Assembly (NCBI GenBank): GCA_943787575.1
Contig: CALSMY010000012.1
Coordinates: forward strand, 18,852 to 82,851
Reading direction: 5' to 3'
Source of the DNA: an uncultured Opitutales bacterium
GTDB taxonomy: Bacteria > Verrucomicrobiota > Verrucomicrobiia > Opitutales > Seribacteraceae
Length of the DNA stretch: 64,000 bases
The translations under genes were made by a program, and so were the position numbers. How positions within the stretch are numbered: position 1 is the stretch's first letter; each line of letters begins with the position of its first letter. The notes under the pieces were generated by a model, which saw only the letters and a program-made list of their open reading frames with translations, had not been told where the DNA came from and did no database searches. Positions 18,648 to 27,989 of the stretch are shown piece after piece.

Positions 18648-21600
18648 TTACAAACCATCTTCCCCGCGTACGCGAATGTCTAAGCAAAGGCTTTGCATTT
18701 CCTTCATTAGAACATTGAAAGACTGGGGTGTACCAGCTTGTAAAGAATTATCCCCTTTAACTAAGGATTCATAGATTTTGGTTCTGCCAAGAACGTCATC
18801 GGATTTGACCGTTAGAATTTCCTGCAATGTATAAGCTGCTCCATAAGCCTCTAATGCCCAAACTTCCATTTCACCAAACCTTTGTCCACCATACTGTGCT
18901 TTTCCTCCAAGAGGTTGTTGTGTGATAAGACTGTAAGGGCCGACTGCACGAGCATGAATCTTACTTGTTACTAGGTGGTTAAGTTTAAGCATGTACATAT
19001 AACCAACCACGATCTTTTGGTAGAAGGCTTCACCTGTACAACCGTCATAGAGTGTAGACTTACCATTTTCTGGCAGCTTTGCCTCCTTGAGGTATTCTTG
19101 AATCTTAGATTCAGGCATACCATCAAAGATTGGGGTCGCAACTTTAAGACCAAGTTTTTTACAAGCCCAACCAAGGTGAGTTTCTAAGACCTGCCCAACA
19201 TTCATCCGACTAGGCACACCTAAGGGATTAAGACAAATTTCAATCGGCGTTCCATCGGGAAGAAATGGCATATCTTCCTCAGGAACAATTTTTGCAACAA
19301 CGCCCTTATTTCCGTGACGGCCGGCCATTTTGTCTCCAACACGCATTTTTTGCTTCTTAGCGACAAAGACACGAACATTTTTTATTGCTCCTTGATCAAT
19401 CGAATCACCTTGCTCAATAGCCTCCACTTTTCGTTCTCTGTCATCTTCAAGATCTTGGAACTTGGACTCGTAACTTTCAATAATTTCGAAAACTTTAATC
19501 CTAACAGGGGAGGGGGGAATATCGATAAAACGATGTACAGAAGACAGCCTACGCAACAAGGTTTTGGTAATCTTGCGATTTGCTGGGATAATGATGTCTC
19601 CAGTTTCTGAATTTGTTACATTTAAAGGTATTTTTTCTCCCAATAAAATGTTAGACAAGGACTCAGTCAATTGAGCCCGCAAGTCTTCTGTTTGGTTTCT
19701 GAAATCCTCCTTAATTTGCTTCAATTGACGACGAAAATCTGATGGAGATAACTTCTCTTGCTCGGCATCCGTACGACTGGATATTTTAATATCCATAACA
19801 ATTCCTTGGGTTCCAGAGGGAACCCTAAGAGAACTATCCTTAACATCCGCAGCTTTTTCACCAAAAATAGCACGAAGTAGTTTTTCCTCGGGTGCTAAGT
19901 CCGTTTCGCTTTTAGGAGTAATTTTGCCAACCAAAATATCACTCGGTTTAACTTCAGCACCAATTCGGACTATGCCCAAATGATCAAGGTTACGTAATGC
20001 TTCTTCTCCGGCATTAGGAATATCGCGAGTTATTTCTTCCGGTCCTAACTTCGTATCTCTAGCAGTAACTTCGAATTCTTCAATATGTATTGAAGTGTAA
20101 ATGTCGTCCTTAACAATTTTTTCTGAGATTAGAATAGCATCTTCGAAATTATACCCCTTCCATGGCATGAATGCGACGAGGATGTTACGTCCTATTGCCA
20201 GTTCTCCATTATCCGTACTTGCGCCATCTGCTAAAGCTTGTCCAAGGATTACCTTGTCTCCTTTTCGGACAATTGGCTTTTGATTAAAGCAGGTACCAGA
20301 GTTTGAGCGAAGGTATTTTCGAAGGTCATAACAATAAATTCCTCTTTTATGATCGCTTCTTGGCTCCTTGAGGAAGCGTGGTGGTAAAGTTCCATCGTCA
20401 GATACAACAATTCGATTTCCATCAGCAATCGCTACCACTCCTTCAGACTCAGATACGGTAACAGTTTTCGAGTCTTCAGCAACTTTGCTTTCAATACCCG
20501 TTCCCACAAAAGGTGCCTCAGTTTTTAAAAGAGGAACCGCTTGTCGTTGCATGTTTGCTCCCATCAAAGCTCGGTTCGCATCATCGTGCTCAATAAATGG
20601 AATGAGCCCAGCAGCAACAGAGACTACTTGTTTAGGGGATACATCCATGAAGTTTATATCTTCACGATCATATTCTTGAACTTGATCGCGATAGCGACAT
20701 GTAGGTCTACCCTGTAACTTTAGGGTTTTAGCATCTATCTCACTATTAGCCTGAGCGATAATATACTTTTCTTCCTCAAAAGCATTTAAATAAACTACAT
20801 TTTTGGGATTCTTGTCTACAACCCCTTTACTAACACGATGGTAAGGAGATTGAAGAAATCCAAATTGATCTATTTTTGCATAGGTAGAAAGGGTATTAAT
20901 CAATCCGATATTTGGTCCTTCAGGGGTCTCAATTGGACAAATTCGTCCATAATGAGTAGGGTGAACATCACGAACTTCAAATCCAGCTCTTTCCCGATTA
21001 AGTCCTCCTGGCCCCAACGCTGAGAGTCTTCTTTTATGAGTCATCTCAGCTAACGGATTGATTTGGTCCATGAACTGACTAAGTTGACTGCGTGCAAAAA
21101 AGTCTCTGATTACAGTAGTTAATGCCTTTGGGTTTATCAACTTTCCAGGAGACAAACTTTCAACGCCTTGGTCATAAAGAGTCATGCGTTCTCTAACAAC
21201 TCGCTCAGTCCGGGCTAATCCACTACGGCAAACATTGGCAAGTAGTTCACCAACAGTACGAACACGACGATTTCCCAAGTGGTCGATATCATCTATCCCC
21301 ATATCGAAGATAGAACCGGCATCTTCACGAGCCATTTGCTCATCCGTTTTTCCCCGCTTCAGATCAGTAAGCTTTCGGGTTGCGGCTACTAAATCTTCTA
21401 CGGTTGTGACTCTTACTTCCAATGGTGAATCGAGCCCTAACTTCAAATTGAGCATATGCCTACCCACCTTAGCTAAATCATACCTTTTCGTATCAAGAAA
21501 AAGTCTATTAATCAAAGCCTCGGCATTAGCTTTGTGTGGTGGTTCGCCTGGGCGTAGTTTTTTATAAATTTCTTTTAATGCTTCTTCTTTGTTTTTAGAG

Positions 21601-22514
21601 GTGTCTTTCTTTAAACAACGAATAATAGCGCCGTCATCAACACTGGTATCAATGGCTTGTAGAGATTTTTCTCCAGCCTTAATGAAAGCACGAAGATATG
21701 TCTTGGTTAAAGGCTCAAAAGCTTTTGCTAAAACAACACCTTTCGCTCGATCAAACATAGGCTCGATAAGCACATAATTAGAAACATTTTCTTTCTTAAC
21801 GAGATCTTCAATAGATAGAGTTTCTATATTATAAAAGAGGTCTATAATTTTGTGATCCGAATCTTTGTCTTTTTCTGGATCCCAATCCATAAGGGCGCGC
21901 AGGAAAGTTGTAATTAAAAACTTTCTACGCCTTCTTCTGCGATCGAGGTAAACATAGAGCAATTCGTGCTGATCGAATTGTGCCTCTATCCAAGTGCCTC
22001 TATCTGGTATAATGCGAAAGCCATGCAAAGTTTTCCCACTGGTATGAACAGATTCTTCAAAGCTAACACCGGGTGAACGATGAAGTTGGCTTACAACTAC
22101 TCGTTCAGCACCATTAATGATAAAGGAGCCACGTTCTGTAATGATGGGCAATTCGCCCATAAAAATTTCTTCTTCGCTGTAAAAGGGTTTATTTTGACCT
22201 TCTACTTCTAATCTAAGCCTAAGTTTTACTTGGAGAGGGGCAGAGTATGTACTTTTTTGATCAATACATTCAACCTCTGAAAGTTTTGACTCTCCAATCG
22301 TGTAGCTAACATATTCAAGCCTTGATTTTTCATCGTAGCTTAAAATAGGAAAAATCTCCCGAAATACTGCCTCAAGACCATCATGCTGACGGTGGGTAGC
22401 AGGCACTTCCCGTTGCAAAAAGTTATGAAATGAATCTACTTGATTTTGGATGAGATTAGGCGGATCAATGACTTCCTGTAATTTTCCGAAGTTTTGTCTT
22501 TTCGATGATTCCAT
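18648..22514 (-). CDS. rpoB: RNA polymerase subunit beta
   Basis: The beta subunit forms one jaw of RNA polymerase and is the rifampicin target. I choose the ATG at 22514 (MESSKRQNFGKLQEVIDPPN), giving 1288 residues. The frame is open 21 codons further up, but that stretch reads through a terminator-like hairpin region and is not RpoB-like. The rifampicin region is FFARSQLSQFMDQINPLAEM followed by THKRRLSALGPGGL, and it keeps the Asp, His and Ser commonly mutated in resistant strains. GRHGNKGVVAKIVPEEDMPF and the C-terminal GGQRFGEMEVWALEAYGAA are present. Confidence 0.97.
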   Translation of the reverse strand: MESSKRQNFGKLQEVIDPPNLIQNQVDSFHNFLQREVPATHRQHDGLEAVFREIFPILSYDEKSRLEYVSYTIGESKLSEVECIDQKSTYSAPLQVKLRLRLEVEGQNKPFYSEEEIFMGELPIITERGSFIINGAERVVVSQLHRSPGVSFEESVHTSGKTLHGFRIIPDRGTWIEAQFDQHELLYVYLDRRRRRRKFLITTFLRALMDWDPEKDKDSDHKIIDLFYNIETLSIEDLVKKENVSNYVLIEPMFDRAKGVVLAKAFEPLTKTYLRAFIKAGEKSLQAIDTSVDDGAIIRCLKKDTSKNKEEALKEIYKKLRPGEPPHKANAEALINRLFLDTKRYDLAKVGRHMLNLKLGLDSPLEVRVTTVEDLVAATRKLTDLKRGKTDEQMAREDAGSIFDMGIDDIDHLGNRRVRTVGELLANVCRSGLARTERVVRERMTLYDQGVESLSPGKLINPKALTTVIRDFFARSQLSQFMDQINPLAEMTHKRRLSALGPGGLNRERAGFEVRDVHPTHYGRICPIETPEGPNIGLINTLSTYAKIDQFGFLQSPYHRVSKGVVDKNPKNVVYLNAFEEEKYIIAQANSEIDAKTLKLQGRPTCRYRDQVQEYDREDINFMDVSPKQVVSVAAGLIPFIEHDDANRALMGANMQRQAVPLLKTEAPFVGTGIESKVAEDSKTVTVSESEGVVAIADGNRIVVSDDGTLPPRFLKEPRSDHKRGIYCYDLRKYLRSNSGTCFNQKPIVRKGDKVILGQALADGASTDNGELAIGRNILVAFMPWKGYNFEDAILISEKIVKDDIYTSIHIEEFEVTARDTKLGPEEITRDIPNAGEEALRNLDHLGIVRIGAEVKPSDILVGKITPKSETDLAPEEKLLRAIFGEKAADVKDSSLRVPSGTQGIVMDIKISSRTDAEQEKLSPSDFRRQLKQIKEDFRNQTEDLRAQLTESLSNILLGEKIPLNVTNSETGDIIIPANRKITKTLLRRLSSVHRFIDIPPSPVRIKVFEIIESYESKFQDLEDDRERKVEAIEQGDSIDQGAIKNVRVFVAKKQKMRVGDKMAGRHGNKGVVAKIVPEEDMPFLPDGTPIEICLNPLGVPSRMNVGQVLETHLGWACKKLGLKVATPIFDGMPESKIQEYLKEAKLPENGKSTLYDGCTGEAFYQKIVVGYMYMLKLNHLVTSKIHARAVGPYSLITQQPLGGKAQYGGQRFGEMEVWALEAYGAAYTLQEILTVKSDDVLGRTKIYESLVKGDNSLQAGTPQSFNVLMKEMQSLCLDIRVRGEDGL

Positions 22515-22553
22515 AACGGGGAGAGGGGCAGAAGGGATTAAGAGAGAGAAATA

Positions 22554-22590
22554 TAAAAGGAAAAGCCGCCGGTACAATTACCGGACGGCT
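22554..22590 (-). terminator. Terminator-like hairpin between rplL and rpoB
   Basis: On the minus strand, AGCCGTCCGGTA and TACCGGCGGCT pair around the four-base loop ATTG, with one unpaired base. A T-rich run, TTTTCCTTTT, follows at once. This is the shape of an intrinsic terminator. It lies between the rplL stop (22621) and the rpoB start (22514), so it can let the L7/L12 message exceed the rpoB message. An attenuator at this place is known in E. coli; the function here is inferred. Confidence 0.72.
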
Positions 22591-22620
22591 AAACCAAATT
22601 AAATTAAAGCAAGAAAAACA

Positions 22621-23013
22621 TTACTTGATTTCTGCTTTTGCTCCAGCAGTTTCAAGTTTCTTGGATACTTCTTCAGCTTCGTCTTTGGAGACACCTTCCT
22701 TGACTGGTTTAGGTGCACCTTCAACCAATTCTTTGGCTTCTTTTAAACCAAGTCCGGTGATTGCTCGGACTTCTTTAATGACTGCAATTTTATTACCTCC
22801 CATTTCGGTAAGGATAACATCGAACTCAGTCTTCTCTTCAGCAGAGGCTCCGTCTCCATCGCCTCCACCAGCAGGAGCAGCAACAGCGATAGCTGCAGGA
22901 GCAGCAGCGCTAACTCCCCACTTTTCTTCGAGCTCTTTGACGAGATCGGCAATTTCAATTACTGACTGGCCACTAAGCCAATCGATTACTTGTTCTTTGG
23001 ATATATCTGACAT
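22621..23013 (-). CDS. rplL: 50S ribosomal protein L7/L12
   Basis: L7/L12 forms the flexible stalk that recruits translation GTPases and is present in several copies per ribosome. The 130-residue product has an N-terminal dimerisation domain ([20 protein letters not shown]), an Ala/Gly-rich hinge (about residues 37-55), and the C-terminal domain ([40 protein letters not shown]). A perfect Shine-Dalgarno sequence precedes it. Terminator-like DNA follows it, before rpoB. Confidence 0.98.
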   Translation of the reverse strand: MSDISKEQVIDWLSGQSVIEIADLVKELEEKWGVSAAAPAAIAVAAPAGGGDGDGASAEEKTEFDVILTEMGGNKIAVIKEVRAITGLGLKEAKELVEGAPKPVKEGVSKDEAEEVSKKLETAGAKAEIK

Positions 23014-23017
23014 AATT

Positions 23018-23029
23018 AGTTACCTCCTT
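23018..23029 (-). promoter_or_regulatory. Strong Shine-Dalgarno site of rplL
   Basis: The minus strand reads AAGGAGGT, then eight bases, then the rplL ATG at 23013. Most genes of this block (rpsM, rpoC, rpoB, rplJ, rplK, nusG, fusA, tuf) have no such motif and start behind AT-rich leaders. L7/L12 is the ribosomal protein made in multiple copies, so a strong site here fits its stoichiometry. Confidence 0.75.
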
Positions 23030-23087
23030 GCCTGAATAGCATTAGTACCATTTCGGCGTTTAAGAGCTTTGCTCCTAATATCTTCTA

Positions 23088-23111
23088 GGTTGGTGGTTAA
23101 CGGTTGGTGGT
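23088..23111. repeat. Direct repeat in the rplJ-rplL gap
   Basis: GGTTGGTGGT occurs twice (23088-23097 and 23102-23111), separated by TAAC. It lies in the 128-base untranslated gap between rplJ and rplL. I do not recognise it as a known binding site. The gap itself is unusually long for this block. Confidence 0.5.
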
Positions 23112-23141
23112 GAAAATGGATCTAAAAGAAGAGACCCAAAA

Positions 23142-23651
23142 TTAAGAATCTTTGGTTTTTGCTTGCAGCACATTAAGAAGACCGCGAGCTGGTTGATTTA
23201 AAATAGATACAACTTGAGTAGCCGGAGTATTTACGAGTGAAAGAAGTTGAGCTCGTATAATTTCTAAACTAGGCAACTGAGCTAGTTTCTTTACCTCTTG
23301 AGCGTTTAAAGCACGGTCGCCAAGCACTCCTGCCTTAACGGAAACTTTCTCTTTAGATTTAAAATATTTACCAAGATCTTTAGCAACACCAGATGCATCG
23401 TCACCACCAACTACAATGGCTGTATGTCCGGATAAAAATTCTCCCAAATCTGGAAGATTCTTTTCTTTAGCAGCAAGCCTTAAAGATGTGTTCTTTACTA
23501 CATGAAATTCAGCCCCACGTTCTGCAAGTTTTGCTCTTAACTCAGAAGTTTCTTCCGAGTTAATACCCTTGTAATCGGTTAGAAAGAAAAAAGTAGATTT
23601 TTCTAAGTGATCGCTAGCTTCTTTAATAAGATATTCTTTTTCGGGTCTCAT
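23142..23651 (-). CDS. rplJ: 50S ribosomal protein L10
   Basis: L10 anchors the L7/L12 dimers to the ribosome. The 169-residue protein begins MRPEKEYLIKEASDHLEKST and shows TDYKGINSEETSELRAKL, VVKNTSLRLAAKE and GHTAIVVGGDD; the C-terminal helix that binds L7/L12 follows (about residues 130-165). It starts only 17 bases after rplA, leaving no room for the long L10-binding leader known in E. coli. Confidence 0.97.
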   Translation of the reverse strand: MRPEKEYLIKEASDHLEKSTFFFLTDYKGINSEETSELRAKLAERGAEFHVVKNTSLRLAAKEKNLPDLGEFLSGHTAIVVGGDDASGVAKDLGKYFKSKEKVSVKAGVLGDRALNAQEVKKLAQLPSLEIIRAQLLSLVNTPATQVVSILNQPARGLLNVLQAKTKDS

Positions 23652-23668
23652 TTATGTATTTTCTTAAA

Positions 23669-24343
23669 TTAGTTGAGATCAATGGCTAAACTCGGGCTCA
23701 TTGTGCTACTTATGTGAACATTCTTTATAAACTTACCCTTGAACCCTTCCGGTCTTGCGGAATTAACTGCGTCAATAGCAGCTTGTGCGTTTTCAAGCAA
23801 TTGGGGATGTTCGAATGAACGCTTGCCAACAAGAACAGCGAGAGCACCTGTTTTATCCATCTTGAACTCAACACGGCCAGATTTCACATCCTTCACAGCT
23901 GTTGCAAGGTCGTCGGTTACAGTTCCTGCTTTAGGGGTGGGCATCAATCCGCGAGGGCCAAGCACTCTAGCAACTGAGCGTACTTCTTTCATCGCACTTG
24001 TTGTAGATAGGGCAACATCAAAGCCTACCCAACCATCTTTAACCTTCTTAATCATATCATCCAGTCCAGCAAAATCAGCTCCTGCAGCCAAGGCTTCATC
24101 TGCTTTGTCAGTGAAGACCAAAACTTTGATGTCTTTACCGCTACCATGAGGTAGGTTTACCGTTCCACGAACAGCTTGTGAACTCTGTTTAGGATCAACT
24201 CCTAAGGAAACAGAGACTTCAATTGATTCATCAAACTTCACTGGGTCAAACTTTTGCAGAGCAACAAGGGCGTCGCTCAAGTTGTTAGTCTCGGAAGTTA
24301 TGCTGCTTGCAGAACTCTTGTATCTTTTGCTTCGGGATTTCAT
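23669..24343 (-). CDS. rplA: 50S ribosomal protein L1
   Basis: L1 forms the mobile L1 stalk that helps release deacylated tRNA. The 224-residue protein has NLSDALVALQKFDPVKFDES, TVNLPHGSGKDIKVLVFTDK, LGPRGLMPTPKAGTVTDDLA and the C-terminal FIKNVHISSTMSPSLAIDLN. The N terminus has a short Ser/Lys-rich lead. It follows rplK by 16 bases. Confidence 0.97.
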   Translation of the reverse strand: MKSRSKRYKSSASSITSETNNLSDALVALQKFDPVKFDESIEVSVSLGVDPKQSSQAVRGTVNLPHGSGKDIKVLVFTDKADEALAAGADFAGLDDMIKKVKDGWVGFDVALSTTSAMKEVRSVARVLGPRGLMPTPKAGTVTDDLATAVKDVKSGRVEFKMDKTGALAVLVGKRSFEHPQLLENAQAAIDAVNSARPEGFKGKFIKNVHISSTMSPSLAIDLN

Positions 24344-24359
24344 AGGTATTCCGTGAGGG

Positions 24360-24782
24360 CTAAATTATTTCTATACCCATACTGCGGGCAGTTCCTTCAA
24401 TGATACGACATGCAGCATCATCACTGTTGGCATTAAGGTCTTCTTTTTTGGTATTAACAATTTCGAGAACTTGATCACGAGTGACCTTACCAACTTTGTC
24501 ACGGTTAGGGATAGATGAGCCTTTTGCTAGACCTGCAGCTTTTTTAAGAAGCACAGATGCTGGGGGGGATTTTAAAATAAAACTAAAGGAGCGATCTGCA
24601 TATACAGTTATGACCACAGGCAAGATTAACCCAGCTTTATCCTTAGTTTTGGCGTTAAATTCTTTGCAAAAACCCATGATGTTTACACCCTGGGCACCTA
24701 GAGCAGGTCCAACAGGCGGAGCCGGGTTTGCGGCTCCAGCAGGTAATTGCAATTTGATTAGTCCGACAGCTTTCTTTGACAT
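24360..24782 (-). CDS. rplK: 50S ribosomal protein L11
   Basis: L11 forms the base of the GTPase-associated region and senses uncharged tRNA for RelA. The 140-residue product begins [20 protein letters not shown] and has [40 protein letters not shown] and the C-terminal [20 protein letters not shown]. It starts 6 bases after the nusG stop. Confidence 0.98.
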   Translation of the reverse strand: MSKKAVGLIKLQLPAGAANPAPPVGPALGAQGVNIMGFCKEFNAKTKDKAGLILPVVITVYADRSFSFILKSPPASVLLKKAAGLAKGSSIPNRDKVGKVTRDQVLEIVNTKKEDLNANSDDAACRIIEGTARSMGIEII

Positions 24783-24788
24783 ATTAAA

Positions 24789-25367
24789 TTATTCCTCTTC
24801 AGCTTTTTCTACTTGCCAAAATTCAAGTTCTACAGGTGTAAATCGTCCAAAAATAGAAACTGAAACCTTCAATGTTCCTTTGGTGGCATCAATTTCGTCA
24901 ATATCACCGGTCAGATTAAGGAAGGGACCGTCTAGTATTTTGACAACCTCTCCAACAGTAAATTGAACTTTGGGAACTTCTTTGCCGGCAGCATCTTGGA
25001 CCTGGCGTAAAATTCTCCCAATTTCATCTTTGGAAAGGGCAGTTGGGTTATCCTTGCCGATAAAATTAATTACACCATCTGTTCCCTTAATTTTATACCA
25101 AGGATCTTTTAGAAGCATACCATGACGATCAAAAAGCTTCATTTCCACGAATACATAACCGGGATAAAACTTTCTGTCCCGTTGCATCTTTTTACCATTT
25201 TTTACTTCAGAAACAGTTTCAATAGGAACCAAAACTTCTTTGAGGCTTTGGGCAAACTCTTCGCTTTCCTCCTTATACTTTGCAAGGTATCTCCTTACTT
25301 TGTCTTCATGGTTGGATAGACATTGTAGAGCATACCATTGGTAATCGGATATTGTAATTTCGCTCAT
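24789..25367 (-). CDS. nusG: Transcription termination/antitermination factor NusG
   Basis: NusG binds RNA polymerase and links it to Rho or, through S10, to the ribosome. The 192-residue protein has the NGN domain (WYALQCLSNHEDKVRRYLAK, FYPGYVFVEM) and the C-terminal KOW domain (FTVGEVVKILDGPFLNLTGD, LKVSVSIFGRFTPVELEFWQ). It is in the conserved secE-nusG-rplK order. Confidence 0.97.
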   Translation of the reverse strand: MSEITISDYQWYALQCLSNHEDKVRRYLAKYKEESEEFAQSLKEVLVPIETVSEVKNGKKMQRDRKFYPGYVFVEMKLFDRHGMLLKDPWYKIKGTDGVINFIGKDNPTALSKDEIGRILRQVQDAAGKEVPKVQFTVGEVVKILDGPFLNLTGDIDEIDATKGTLKVSVSIFGRFTPVELEFWQVEKAEEE

Positions 25368-25383
25368 GAGTGTGACTACAAGA

Positions 25384-25590
25384 CTAGTTGGATCTTAAAA
25401 GAAGGGTCGCGTACTCTATCCAATTAGAAAGAGAGAAGTCAGCAACAGAGATAAATAATCCGAGTATAAAAACCCCCGCTACGACAACAGCGGTTGATCC
25501 TCGCAATTCAGCGAAGTCAGGCCAGGTAGCTTTTTTAAGCTCAGCAATGGTTTCCTTGTAAAAGGTTCTGACTTTGGAAAACGGGTTCAA
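25384..25590 (-). CDS. secE: Protein translocase subunit SecE
   Basis: SecE clamps the two halves of SecY in the translocon. The 68-residue product starts at a TTG (25590-25588). It has the amphipathic segment KVRTFYKETIAELKKATWPD and one membrane segment at about residues 31-52 (STAVVVAGVFILGLFISVAD). This is the short single-span form usual outside the enterics. It sits between tRNA-Trp and nusG. Confidence 0.94.
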   Translation of the reverse strand: MNPFSKVRTFYKETIAELKKATWPDFAELRGSTAVVVAGVFILGLFISVADFSLSNWIEYATLLLRSN

Positions 25591-25617
25591 TTTGATTAAG
25601 TGGTGTGGATGATTTGG

Positions 25618-25693
25618 TGGCGGGAGAAGAGGGACTCGAACCCCCAGCCTACGGTTTTGGAGACCGGTGCTCTACCAGTTGAGCTATTCTCCC
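25618..25693 (-). tRNA. tRNA-Trp (CCA)
   Basis: The 76-base cloverleaf starts GGGAGAA and ends TTCTCCC-G-CCA, with the CCA encoded. The anticodon stem CGGTC/GACCG-type pairing encloses the loop with CCA at the anticodon position, and the T arm is GGGGG-TTCGAGT-CCCTC. It lies between tuf and secE, the same position as trpT in many bacteria. Confidence 0.97.
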
Positions 25694-25716
25694 AACGCAA
25701 CCAAAATAGGAATAAT

Positions 25717-26916
25717 TTAGGCTATCTCAGAGATGTTGCCTGCACCGATCGTTTTTCCACCCTCACGAATGGCAAAACGTTGACCTGGTTCCATTGCGAT
25801 CGCCTTTTGCAACTCAATGTTTACCGCCAAGTTATCTCCTGGCATAACCATCTCAACGCCATCGGGTAATTCAACTATTCCTGTTACGTCGGCAGTTCCA
25901 AAGAAAAACTGCGGGCGGTAGCCCTTAAAGAAAGGTGTGTGCCTTCCGCCTTCTTCTTTGTTAAGAACATAAATTTGTGCTTTTGCTTTGGTATGAGGCT
26001 TAATACTTCCTGGCTTTGCAAGAACATGTCCACGCTGAATTTCATCCTTTTCGATTCCACGGACAAGAATACCGACATTATCTCCTGCTTGGCCTTGACC
26101 TAATTCTTTACGAAACATTTCAACACCAGTGCAGATTGTTTTCTTGGATTCACCCAAACCAACAATTTCAATTTCTTCTCCAACTTTTACGACACCTCTC
26201 TCTATGCGGCCAGTAGCAACTGTTCCACGACCAGTAATTGAGAAGACATCTTCAACTGACATCAGGAAGGGCTTTTCGGTATCACGAACTGGCTCCTTAA
26301 TCTCGGAGTCAATAGCCTCCATCAATTTTTGGATAGATCCTAAACCCAAATCACTCTCCTCATTATCAAGAGCTTTGGTGGCCGAACCACGAATAATTTG
26401 TGCGTTGTCACCATCAAATTCGTACTTGCTGAGCAAATCACGAATTTCCATGTCTACCAACTCGAGTAGTTCTTCATCATCGCCAGTCATCAAGTCGCAT
26501 TTGTTTAAGAAAACAACCAAATTTGGGACATCAACCTGTCGGGCAAGCAAGATGTGCTCACGAGTTTGAGGCATTGGACCTGTGGTAGCGTCTACTACAA
26601 GAATCGCTCCGTCCATTTGGGCTGCACCAGTGATCATGTTTTTAACAAAATCTGCGTGACCTGGGCAATCAACATGAGCGTAATGGCGAGCATCTGACTC
26701 ATATTCAACATGAGAAACGGCAATCGTTACGATCTTGGAGGCATCGCGTACCGTTCCACCTTTAGCGATATCTGCATAGGTTTTAACCTCCGCTAGTCCT
26801 TTTCTTGCCTGAGCATGAAGGATAGCTGTGGTTAAGGTGGTTTTACCATGGTCGACGTGACCTATGGTACCGACATTGACGTGAGGTTTATTGCGTTCGA
26901 ACTGTTCTTTGGCCAT
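25717..26916 (-). CDS. tuf: Elongation factor Tu
   Basis: EF-Tu delivers aminoacyl-tRNA to the ribosomal A site. The 399-residue product begins [20 protein letters not shown] and has the P-loop [27 protein letters not shown] and the SATKAL-type motif GSATKAL. Domains 2 and 3 follow ([34 protein letters not shown]). It has no visible Shine-Dalgarno motif. It is flanked by tRNA-Thr and tRNA-Trp, as in the tufB arrangement. Confidence 0.98.
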   Translation of the reverse strand: MAKEQFERNKPHVNVGTIGHVDHGKTTLTTAILHAQARKGLAEVKTYADIAKGGTVRDASKIVTIAVSHVEYESDARHYAHVDCPGHADFVKNMITGAAQMDGAILVVDATTGPMPQTREHILLARQVDVPNLVVFLNKCDLMTGDDEELLELVDMEIRDLLSKYEFDGDNAQIIRGSATKALDNEESDLGLGSIQKLMEAIDSEIKEPVRDTEKPFLMSVEDVFSITGRGTVATGRIERGVVKVGEEIEIVGLGESKKTICTGVEMFRKELGQGQAGDNVGILVRGIEKDEIQRGHVLAKPGSIKPHTKAKAQIYVLNKEEGGRHTPFFKGYRPQFFFGTADVTGIVELPDGVEMVMPGDNLAVNIELQKAIAMEPGQRFAIREGGKTIGAGNISEIA

Positions 26917-26945
26917 TGGTTTGACTAGTTATGAATGATTTGTGA

Positions 26946-27021
<76 letters not shown>

Positions 27022-27060
27022 GGGAAATCATAGTGGGGTGGATTTGTGAGAAAAGGACTT

Positions 27061-27088
27061 AAAATAGATTGAAGGACCTTTCTGTCAA
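27061..27088 (-). promoter_or_regulatory. Promoter of tRNA-Thr/tuf block
   Basis: On the minus strand there is a perfect -35 TTGACA (27088-27083), a 16-base spacer and a -10 TATTTT (27066-27061, four of six matches). Transcription would start about 30-35 bases before tRNA-Thr. No other equally good candidate lies in this gap on that strand. Confidence 0.62.
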
Positions 27089-27118
27089 GTAAAGACTACT
27101 TTGGCTTCATCAATCGAT

Positions 27119-27147
27119 TTGGCTTGAATAAGAATACATATTATAAT
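27119..27147 (+). promoter_or_regulatory. Promoter of tRNA-Gly
   Basis: TTGGCT (27119-27124), a 17-base spacer and a perfect TATAAT (27142-27147) lie ahead of tRNA-Gly, which starts 17 bases after the -10 box. The region 27022-27164 thus holds two divergent promoters, one for each flanking tRNA transcript. Confidence 0.65.
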
Positions 27148-27164
27148 TTTATGTTTACATTGAT

Positions 27165-27240
<76 letters not shown>

Positions 27241-27242
27241 TT

Positions 27243-27989
27243 TTAAATTATCGCGTCGAAAATTTCTTTTTTTCCTGCCATAATTTCTGAATAATCTTCC
27301 TTGTCGCCAAGTTGTTCGATTCTCATTCCTGCTCCACGAAGAATAGGGATTAATGGTAGAATGTCGAAGGGTTTTAATCCTGTATCAACCATTAGATCAG
27401 CTTCACCCAAGCACAATAAATAGTATCCATAACAATCACCCCATGTTCTCGCAGTAGCTCCAAGGTTAATTGCTTTTTGCCAGTGCTTATAGATCGGAGA
27501 ATTAGTTAATGTCTGCTGGTCAGTGGTTAAGATTAAGGAGTCATTCATTCCAGAAAAAGCCTTAGTTTTGAGAACCTGTCCATTAATGTATGTCTGTTTG
27601 CAATCACCCGATATCCAAGTGTCGTTAATCATGGGCAGTCGTAGAAATCCATACATAGGTTTTCCCTTGTAATTAAGCCCTATCAAGTTTCCAAATAATG
27701 GAACTCCTTTCGAGAAACTATATGTTCCATCAATAGGATCAAGTACCCAAACAAAATCGGCATCTGGGTTTATTGATTCTCTTTCCTCACCCAATATCCC
27801 ATGATTTGGATAAGCACTTATGATTTGCTCTCGTAATTTGTCTTCAATTAGAAAATCAACTTCAGTCACCCTCGTTCCATCTTGTTTAAAACTCCAAGTA
27901 GTTTTCCCATATTGATGGTCTTGCAATTTACTAATAACAAAGTCAGTACAAATTACGCAAAACTGGCTAAATTCGTTAAATGAAAGCAT
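27243..27989 (-). CDS. Inositol-monophosphatase-family phosphatase (HisN-like)
   Basis: The 248-residue protein belongs to the magnesium-dependent, lithium-sensitive phosphatases. It has the metal-binding GEER motif (HGILGEERES, near residue 72) and WVLDPIDGTYSF near residue 90, plus the second metal motif WGDCYGYYLLCLGEADLMVD near residue 190. Members dephosphorylate inositol phosphate, histidinol phosphate or similar compounds. The WGDCYGY spacing resembles HisN-type histidinol-phosphatases, but the substrate is not fixed by sequence alone. No his genes are nearby. Its start codon overlaps that of the divergent exonuclease gene. Confidence 0.85.
   Translation of the reverse strand: MLSFNEFSQFCVICTDFVISKLQDHQYGKTTWSFKQDGTRVTEVDFLIEDKLREQIISAYPNHGILGEERESINPDADFVWVLDPIDGTYSFSKGVPLFGNLIGLNYKGKPMYGFLRLPMINDTWISGDCKQTYINGQVLKTKAFSGMNDSLILTTDQQTLTNSPIYKHWQKAINLGATARTWGDCYGYYLLCLGEADLMVDTGLKPFDILPLIPILRGAGMRIEQLGDKEDYSEIMAGKKEIFDAII

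Noticed and set aside
22515..22577. 21-codon upstream extension of rpoB
   Set aside because: It covers the downstream part of the terminator-like hairpin and resembles no RpoB N terminus.
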